A stretch of 17,294 bases of DNA from an uncultured Clostridia bacterium (lineage in GTDB: Bacteria; Bacillota; Clostridia; Christensenellales; Borkfalkiaceae), in assembly GCA_946637575.1 (NCBI GenBank), contig CAMPBJ010000005.1, positions 1-17,294 on the forward strand, read 5' to 3'. The position numbers were made by a program, and so were the translations under genes. Below the pieces are notes generated by a model. The model ran no database searches, had not been told where the DNA came from, and saw only the letters and a program-made list of their open reading frames with translations. Position 1 is the stretch's first letter. Each line of letters begins with the position of its first letter. Below are positions 12,519 to 17,294 of this stretch, piece by piece.

Positions 12519-13778
12519 TTACTTCGGGAACGTAACCTTTACTTCCGTGCCTTTGTTCCGTTCGCTCTTTATCGTCATGTCGCCGCCGAACTTCTTTATG
12601 CGGAAGTATATGTTCTTTAAGCCTATATGCCTGTTTCCTTGAAGGTCGAGTTTATTTAAGTCGAATCCCACGCCGTCGTCTTTTATTTCGACGACGTTCG
12701 CGGTCGCGGTTTCAAACGTCCTTACCGTTACCGTGCCGCCCTCGATCCGTTTTAAAATCCCGTGCTTTATCGCGTTTTCGACTATCGGCTGGATAGACAG
12801 CGTCGGTACGGAAAACTCGGTAGCCGCCGTGTCGTATATCACGTTCACGCGGTTGCCGAACCGCATTTTCTCTATCGAAACGTAGGTTTTGACGTGTTTT
12901 AACTCGTCCTCGAACGGAATAAGTTTCTTTTCCGTAAGAGAAGATAAGTTGTGGCGAAGGTATTCGGTAAAATCGTCTAGCGCTGTCTGTGATTTTTCGG
13001 GATCTATGGGGATTAAAGTCGATATCGCGGACAGGGCGTTATAGATAAAGTGCGGCTGGATCTGAGATAGCATCAACTTTATCTGCGCTTCCTTGTTTTT
13101 TTCCTCCTCGTTTGCAAGATCTATATTCTTCTGCACGTTGACAAAAAAGAACAGAACTTCTATCGCTATGATAATCGACGCGTACGCTATCGCGTAACCT
13201 TTAAATATATTCTGGAATATTATCGCGACGAACGGCAGAAAACAGTACAAGGCGAACGCCGTCTTTTCCCTTAAGTTCAGTTTTTTGTTTATCGCCGTCA
13301 CTATCACTACGGTTACAAGCATAACGAACTGATACCCTTGCGACAGGATCATCGTCTTACTGCGGTAATACACCCCGTTTTCCGCGGTGAAAAAGATACC
13401 CGTGAACACGTTTATTATATCTAACGCCACGAACACGGTAAAGAGCGACACGTTTAAAACGCTTAACGGCTTCTCGGCTTTTTTAGGCACGTCAACGTAA
13501 CTTTTCATGTATTTATAGAGCATAAACACTTCCACGTTGTTCATGATATAAAACACCGTGTAAAACGCTATTATATACCCGTTACTCTGACAGATCGGTT
13601 TTAAAAACGTAAAAACGATGTACGTTATAAAATGCACAGCCGTAAACACGAAAAAGTCCAAAAGCGCTTTTTCGTCCTTTCTCTTATTCTTTTTTATGAG
13701 TAAGTTTACTATGTGTATCGAAAGGATCAATACGCCGAGTATACACACGGTAACGTTAAAAATCGTGTTATTCGTCAT
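12519..13778 (-). CDS. LytS/YehU-type sensor histidine kinase
   Basis: A 419-aa membrane sensor kinase. Residues about 1-210 hold roughly six or seven hydrophobic helices. Residues about 215-240 are a charged linker helix. Then come the His_kinase (PF06580) block LMLSQIQPHFIYNALSA with phospho-acceptor H243 and a HATPase_c domain: N-box SIQPIVENAIKHGI (about N335), G1 DDGVGFD (367-373) and IGLKNI (385-390). This kinase class normally phosphorylates a LytTR-type response regulator, but none is encoded next to it. It is the second gene after the six-helix protein (25 bases between) and probably part of the same sensory unit. The stimulus is unknown. Confidence 0.94.
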   Translation of the reverse strand: MTNNTIFNVTVCILGVLILSIHIVNLLIKKNKRKDEKALLDFFVFTAVHFITYIVFTFLKPICQSNGYIIAFYTVFYIMNNVEVFMLYKYMKSYVDVPKKAEKPLSVLNVSLFTVFVALDIINVFTGIFFTAENGVYYRSKTMILSQGYQFVMLVTVVIVTAINKKLNLREKTAFALYCFLPFVAIIFQNIFKGYAIAYASIIIAIEVLFFFVNVQKNIDLANEEEKNKEAQIKLMLSQIQPHFIYNALSAISTLIPIDPEKSQTALDDFTEYLRHNLSSLTEKKLIPFEDELKHVKTYVSIEKMRFGNRVNVIYDTAATEFSVPTLSIQPIVENAIKHGILKRIEGGTVTVRTFETATANVVEIKDDGVGFDLNKLDLQGNRHIGLKNIYFRIKKFGGDMTIKSERNKGTEVKVTFPK

Positions 13779-13803
13779 TTTCCCCGTCTTTTTAAAATTT
13801 TTT

Positions 13804-14370
13804 CTATCTTGCGGATCTGACGTTATACGTCAGCGCGAGAGTGCCCGACATTACCGTCGGAATAAAAATCGAAGTGTACATTGCAACGTAGGTCGGAAGG
13901 TTTTCGGATATATCACCTAAAAACTGCGTGTTCGCGGTAACGGAAGAGTACACCGAAAACACGAGGGATAGTATAACCGTGCCTATCGCCATGGCGCACG
14001 TAAACTTGTAGTCTTCCTGCTTTACTAAGAACGCAAAGCCGACTGCAAAAAGCAAAGTTAAAAGAGCGATCTGAAAAGCGTCGCGCGTGGGAAGAAGGAT
14101 ATTGATAAACACCGCGACTAAAAACGGCGCGACGGAGAGTTTATAGATAAGTTCCCCTTTCTTAAACCCTAACGTGCTGTAAAATATTACCGCTAAAATA
14201 GATATGACGATAAAAACGTAAGACGCGATCATTACGCCGCTTAAACCGTTCTTGAGCGTAAAGATAAGCAGGTAAACTGACGCGACAAGTAAAATTACCG
14301 TCAATATCATCTGAATAAATAACAGGATCGCCTTGCTTTTTTTCAGCCCGAACTTCTTTTCCGTGTCCAT
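13804..14370 (-). CDS. Six-helix membrane protein of unknown function, kinase operon partner
   Basis: A 188-aa protein with a short basic N-terminus (KKFGLKKSK) and about six predicted membrane helices: roughly 13-36, 43-66, 77-95, 101-117, 126-147 and 160-182. Loops are very short and no catalytic motif is visible. I do not recognise a family. The start follows AAAAGGA, seven to eight bases before the ATG, with an extended -10 promoter upstream. It is the first gene of a two-gene operon with the histidine kinase, so a role as sensor accessory subunit, or as a transporter watched by the kinase, is plausible but unproven. Confidence 0.82.
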   Translation of the reverse strand: MDTEKKFGLKKSKAILLFIQMILTVILLVASVYLLIFTLKNGLSGVMIASYVFIVISILAVIFYSTLGFKKGELIYKLSVAPFLVAVFINILLPTRDAFQIALLTLLFAVGFAFLVKQEDYKFTCAMAIGTVILSLVFSVYSSVTANTQFLGDISENLPTYVAMYTSIFIPTVMSGTLALTYNVRSAR

Positions 14371-14398
14371 AATTTCGTCCTTTTCTCTTTTTTTCTAT

Positions 14399-14427
14399 AT
14401 TTTAACACATTGAATTACAAAAATAAA
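14399..14427 (-). promoter_or_regulatory. Extended -10 promoter of the membrane protein-histidine kinase operon
   Basis: On the minus strand TAAAAT (14404-14399) is preceded by TGT (extended -10). The -35 at the expected distance is poor (TTTATT, 14427-14422). The start would be near 14392, about 22 bases before the ATG. Confidence 0.65.
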
Positions 14428-14461
14428 GCCATTATTAAAAATTGCGGCGAAGAAAAGTAAA

Positions 14462-14487
14462 GCGCCGAAGGGAACTCCCTTCGGCGC
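14462..14487 (-). terminator. Terminator of the paralogous gene array
   Basis: A GC-rich 11-bp stem (GCGCCGAAGGG with CCCTTCGGCGC) and loop of four lie 23 bases after the 378-aa gene on the minus strand, followed by TTTACTTTTCTT. The plus side also has a six-T run, but no plus-strand gene ends here. Confidence 0.85.
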
Positions 14488-14509
14488 GGTCTTTTTTAGT
14501 CTTAAATCC

Positions 14510-15646
14510 TTATTCTCCCACAGATATATCCATACCGTGATCGACGGATACGTTTGCTTCTTCGTACATTTGCTTAACGTTGACTCCGTTCGGTTTGTCG
14601 TCCAGATCCCTTGCGAGCGATTTCTGGAAGTCTTTCTGACTGTCGGTTAATTCTCTCGTTCTCGTTTCACCGTTTATTCCAACCACCGTTTCTACGGGCG
14701 AAACGTCGTTTAACATATCGGATATCGCCTTCGGATCGACGGTGTTTGCCTTGTATAACTTGTCGACAATACTGTCCGTACCGTCTTTTTTCATCTTGTC
14801 TTCGACAAGCGTCGAAAGCGCCTCTTGCTTTTGTTCGAGTTCCTTCGACTCCGCCGTCGATTTTAAGACGTTATAGCAGAACATCGCCCTGCTCTTCGAC
14901 TTTCCGCTCAGCCTTTCGATATCCTCTAACCTTGGCAAATCTTTGCCGTTGTACCCCGGGATCTTGTGCATAAGATACGCCTTTGCCGAAGCGTTAAGAT
15001 TCTCCCTTTTAACGCGGCTGTTGATCCCGTCGTAATCTTCTTTATTGTACTCTGTAAACGCCTTCTCGAAGTCTTTGTACTGTCTTGAAGTCCTACGCAA
15101 AAACCATTCGAAAAATCCGGCTTTGTTTGCGTTGAAAGCTAAACTTACTCCGTTTTCGCCTATGTATTTTCCTTTAAGGTTCTGCATATCGGAGTCGCGT
15201 TTTACCTTCACGGTTTCATAAGACGCAAACGCGTACCGTTTCTCGTTTATTTGTTCGGCGGCGGTCTGATACCTGCCGGCAAGCGCCTGATTCCCCTCTT
15301 TTAACGCCTGCTGTTTACCCTGAACTAACAAGTACTGCACCGCGTCTCTCGGGTACTGTAAGAAGAATCCTACCGTCCAGTTGCCTTTCGACTTGTACGG
15401 CCCGTTGTTGCTCGCAAGTTCGGGATCGCCGTCCGCTATTCCGCGTTTTTCTCTTTCGCTTACCACGGTTTTTGCGATCTCATTTCTGGCGGCGAAGACG
15501 ACTTCTTCCATAGAGTTGCCGCCGACTTCGTTCTCCGAATAATTCTCGGCGATATATTTAACTAATTCGTTAAGTTTAGTCGCCGGATCCGCAGGTCTTC
15601 TGCCTTGCGCGTTTAAGCGATCCAACATGTCTTGTATTCTTAACAT
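14510..15646 (-). CDS. Large soluble protein of unknown function, array member (378 aa)
   Basis: I do not recognise a family. The protein is polar, mostly helical and glutamine/lysine-rich, with no signal peptide or membrane helix. Residues about 176-270 form a module shared with the upstream gene: AGFFEWFLRRTSRQYKDF (176-193), a YN-containing spacer, AKAYLMHK (221-228), an ED/GKS-R stretch, then a phenylalanine and a VLKS helix. A weaker similarity just before it (YETVKVKRDSDMQNLKG) also lines up with the neighbour. The C-terminal 100 residues are acidic and probably disordered. The start follows AAGGGGG seven bases upstream. It lies 35 bases after the 507-aa gene, in the same operon, and ends in the terminator at 14462-14487. 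Confidence 0.82.
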   Translation of the reverse strand: MLRIQDMLDRLNAQGRRPADPATKLNELVKYIAENYSENEVGGNSMEEVVFAARNEIAKTVVSEREKRGIADGDPELASNNGPYKSKGNWTVGFFLQYPRDAVQYLLVQGKQQALKEGNQALAGRYQTAAEQINEKRYAFASYETVKVKRDSDMQNLKGKYIGENGVSLAFNANKAGFFEWFLRRTSRQYKDFEKAFTEYNKEDYDGINSRVKRENLNASAKAYLMHKIPGYNGKDLPRLEDIERLSGKSKSRAMFCYNVLKSTAESKELEQKQEALSTLVEDKMKKDGTDSIVDKLYKANTVDPKAISDMLNDVSPVETVVGINGETRTRELTDSQKDFQKSLARDLDDKPNGVNVKQMYEEANVSVDHGMDISVGE

Positions 15647-15681
15647 AATTAATCCCCCTTGGTATTTATTTTATTTCGGTT

Positions 15682-17205
15682 TCAGTTACTCACCGCGTTT
15701 TCCGGCGCTTCCTTTTCTTCGGAAACGCCGATCGCAGCGCCGTCTATTTGAATTTCGTTTTTGTTTTCCGCCTTTATCTCCACGTCCGCTTTACTTAAAA
15801 ACGGCTGACCGATCTGCACGGGCTCTATCTCGTAAAGATTTGCCTCGATGTCGCGCCTTATCTCGGTTTCGCGGCTTTTCATATCGTCAAGGTTATCCAA
15901 AACGCTGTCAACGAATCCGACTCTCCCCTTGCCCGTCGCGTTTAAGTCCTCTATCGTGCGACCGCCGGAAAACTTATGGGTTTTATACGCTTCCCCTTTT
16001 TTACGGAGTTTGTCGTTGTTTAAAAAGTCCTTCGAATTTGGATCGTTATAGTCTTTAAGCGTCTTTAAAAACTCCTTGTACTGCCTTGAAGTTCTTTTGA
16101 AAAGTCGCTCGAAAAATCCGCCCTTGTTCTCGCGCTCTATTGCGGCGACGTCGTAACGGCGGTGCGTTCTCTGCTCGTAATTTCTTATCCACGCGGAAGA
16201 ATACTCTCTCTCGTATTCGCGGCTTACGTTTTTTATGTGCCAGATCTCGTCCGCGGTTCTTTTCCTTATCGTAACGAAAGGACGGTGCGCGAACGCCGCG
16301 TCAAACGAAACTTCTCTTATTTCGCCGGTTTGCGGATTTTTCTCTTCCGCGACGTAGGAAACGAAAAAGTCTTTCCCGAGATCCCAACCGGCGTTTTTGA
16401 ATTTTTGGTAGTATTCCGCCGCCGACTCCACCCCTTCGCTTCTCCCCAAAGCGTTGAGCATATAATTTTTCAGCGCCACGTTCGTGTCGTCGCCTAAGTA
16501 GTTCGGATTGCCCGCGACTACCATCTGCGCCTGCAACGGCGTGAGTTTTGGAAGCGTAAGATATTCGTTCTCGCCCGCCGCCGCGAGCGCAAGTTTCTTA
16601 CACTCGCTTAACGTTTCGAGCGGTTTTTTAATACAGTTCAGCGCGTTTTTAAGTTGCGGCGTTACCCAGCCTTGCGCGTTGTTGTTTATCATCGACGACA
16701 CGACGAACGCGTCTTCGCAAAGTTCCTGATTCGCGTCGTAGAAGTCGATAAGCGCCTTTTCGTCGTTAAGACTATCGATAAACGGTTTTAAGTTGAAAGA
16801 AAGAAGCCTGCGTATTCTCGAATAAAGTACTTTTTCGGGGTTTTCGCAGTATTCCCTGTATATTCTTTGATTGTACGCTCTCGCCTCCGCGCTGTCTTCG
16901 GTCTTGAAACTGTATAAGAAGTTGCGGTTAAGATAATGCCTGCCTTCCGGCGGAGTACCGAACCTGCTTTCCATTTCGGCGTATATTTCGGACTGCCTTT
17001 TTAATCTCTCCATCCGCACTATGCCCTTTCTGTACTGATCTATTTCCGCGGGATCTTCTAATTTTGCGTTGAACGCTTCGGCGTTGTAAACGAGTTTCTG
17101 GCTTTCTGGTAAAAAACTGTTGAACTCGCTTATGTAACTTAAATGTTTCGAGACGAGCGCCTTCTTCTCCGCGGTTGTCAATAAATCCTTGTTTTTAGGT
17201 GGCAT
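15682..17205 (-). CDS. Large soluble protein of unknown function, array member (507 aa)
   Basis: I do not recognise a family. The start at 17205 (MPPKNKD) is chosen because AAAAGGAG lies directly upstream; the open frame to 17238 overlaps the previous gene's stop and has no ribosome binding site. The protein is helical and highly charged, with no signal peptide or membrane helix. Residues about 362-446 hold the module shared with the 378-aa neighbour: GGFFERLFKRTSRQYKEF (362-379), DYN, GEAYKTHKFSGG (404-415), IEDLNATGKGRVGF (418-431) and a VLDNLDD helix. The N-terminal 360 residues have no clear counterpart in the neighbour. The tail (about 460-507) is acidic and low in complexity. Possibilities include a structural or scaffold protein; nothing catalytic is visible. 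Confidence 0.82.
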   Translation of the reverse strand: MPPKNKDLLTTAEKKALVSKHLSYISEFNSFLPESQKLVYNAEAFNAKLEDPAEIDQYRKGIVRMERLKRQSEIYAEMESRFGTPPEGRHYLNRNFLYSFKTEDSAEARAYNQRIYREYCENPEKVLYSRIRRLLSFNLKPFIDSLNDEKALIDFYDANQELCEDAFVVSSMINNNAQGWVTPQLKNALNCIKKPLETLSECKKLALAAAGENEYLTLPKLTPLQAQMVVAGNPNYLGDDTNVALKNYMLNALGRSEGVESAAEYYQKFKNAGWDLGKDFFVSYVAEEKNPQTGEIREVSFDAAFAHRPFVTIRKRTADEIWHIKNVSREYEREYSSAWIRNYEQRTHRRYDVAAIERENKGGFFERLFKRTSRQYKEFLKTLKDYNDPNSKDFLNNDKLRKKGEAYKTHKFSGGRTIEDLNATGKGRVGFVDSVLDNLDDMKSRETEIRRDIEANLYEIEPVQIGQPFLSKADVEIKAENKNEIQIDGAAIGVSEEKEAPENAVSN

Positions 17206-17234
17206 ATTACTTCTCCTTTTCGTCGTTACGCGGA

Positions 17235-17294
17235 TCAAATTTTAAGATCGTTGTTTTCAAGGTCGATAACGTTCTCCGGCTCCGCCTGTTTTAC
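17235..17294 (-). CDS. C-terminal end of a further gene, perhaps a third array member (partial)
   Basis: On the minus strand the frame from the window edge reads 19 residues, VKQAEPENVIDLENNDLKI, and stops at a TGA (17237-17235). The start of the 507-aa gene follows after 29 bases and has its own ribosome binding site. The acidic, asparagine-rich ending resembles the tails of the two complete genes. A third member of the family is plausible, but the shared module would lie outside the window. Confidence 0.6.
   Translation of the reverse strand, partial: VKQAEPENVIDLENNDLKI

Noticed and set aside
1..17294. tRNA genes, CRISPR repeats, insertion sequences, phage genes
   Set aside because: No cloverleaf with a TTC-loop, no regularly spaced repeats, no transposase or integrase motifs and no terminal inverted repeats were seen. 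The only repeats are terminator stems and the paralogous protein module.

Overview
This 17.3 kb window is chromosomal sequence, very probably from an uncultured Clostridia-type member of the Firmicutes. The grounds are two small CotF-like spore coat genes, strong AAGGAG ribosome binding sites, -35/-10 promoters with 17-base spacers, many intrinsic terminators, and preQ1-I and lysine riboswitches. I see no phage, transposon, CRISPR, tRNA or rRNA. The lineage is inference.

Layout. (1) 2-2189 (+): the 3' two thirds of serS, a terminator, then a flippase-like membrane protein whose promoter leaves almost no 5' leader. (2) 2254-4802 (-): an Lrp/AsnC regulator, an AlaT-like aminotransferase and a GT32-type sugar transferase in one operon. 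(3) 4810-5374 (+): a small conserved protein, again apparently leaderless, and a DUF378 membrane protein. (4) 5433-6123 (-): queT under a preQ1-I riboswitch. (5) 6163-8073 (+): a lysine riboswitch controlling an NhaC-family transporter, probably for lysine. (6) 8132-8622 (-): two small CotF-like coat genes. (7) 8718-9312 (+): a structured RNA of about 170 nt with an 8-bp loop-to-tail pseudoknot and a terminator, upstream of a 119-aa protein of unknown function. (8) 9377-11316 (-): pckG, the GTP-type PEP carboxykinase, with a long leader. (9) 11468-12430 (+): a 320-aa protein of unknown function. (10) 12519-14427 (-): a six-helix membrane protein followed by a LytS/YehU-type histidine kinase with no response regulator in view. 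(11) 14510-17294 (-): two related large soluble proteins of unknown function and the tail of a third gene.

The main theme is RNA-level control. Three leaders (queT, the NhaC-family transporter and the 8953 gene) can each be folded into mutually exclusive structures by eye. In each, the strand that would form an antiterminator is held in the aptamer fold instead. The first two belong to known classes; I cannot place the third, and it is the best candidate for something undescribed. The second candidate is the tandem family at the right edge, defined by a shared C-terminal module built around GFFE and RTSRQYK.
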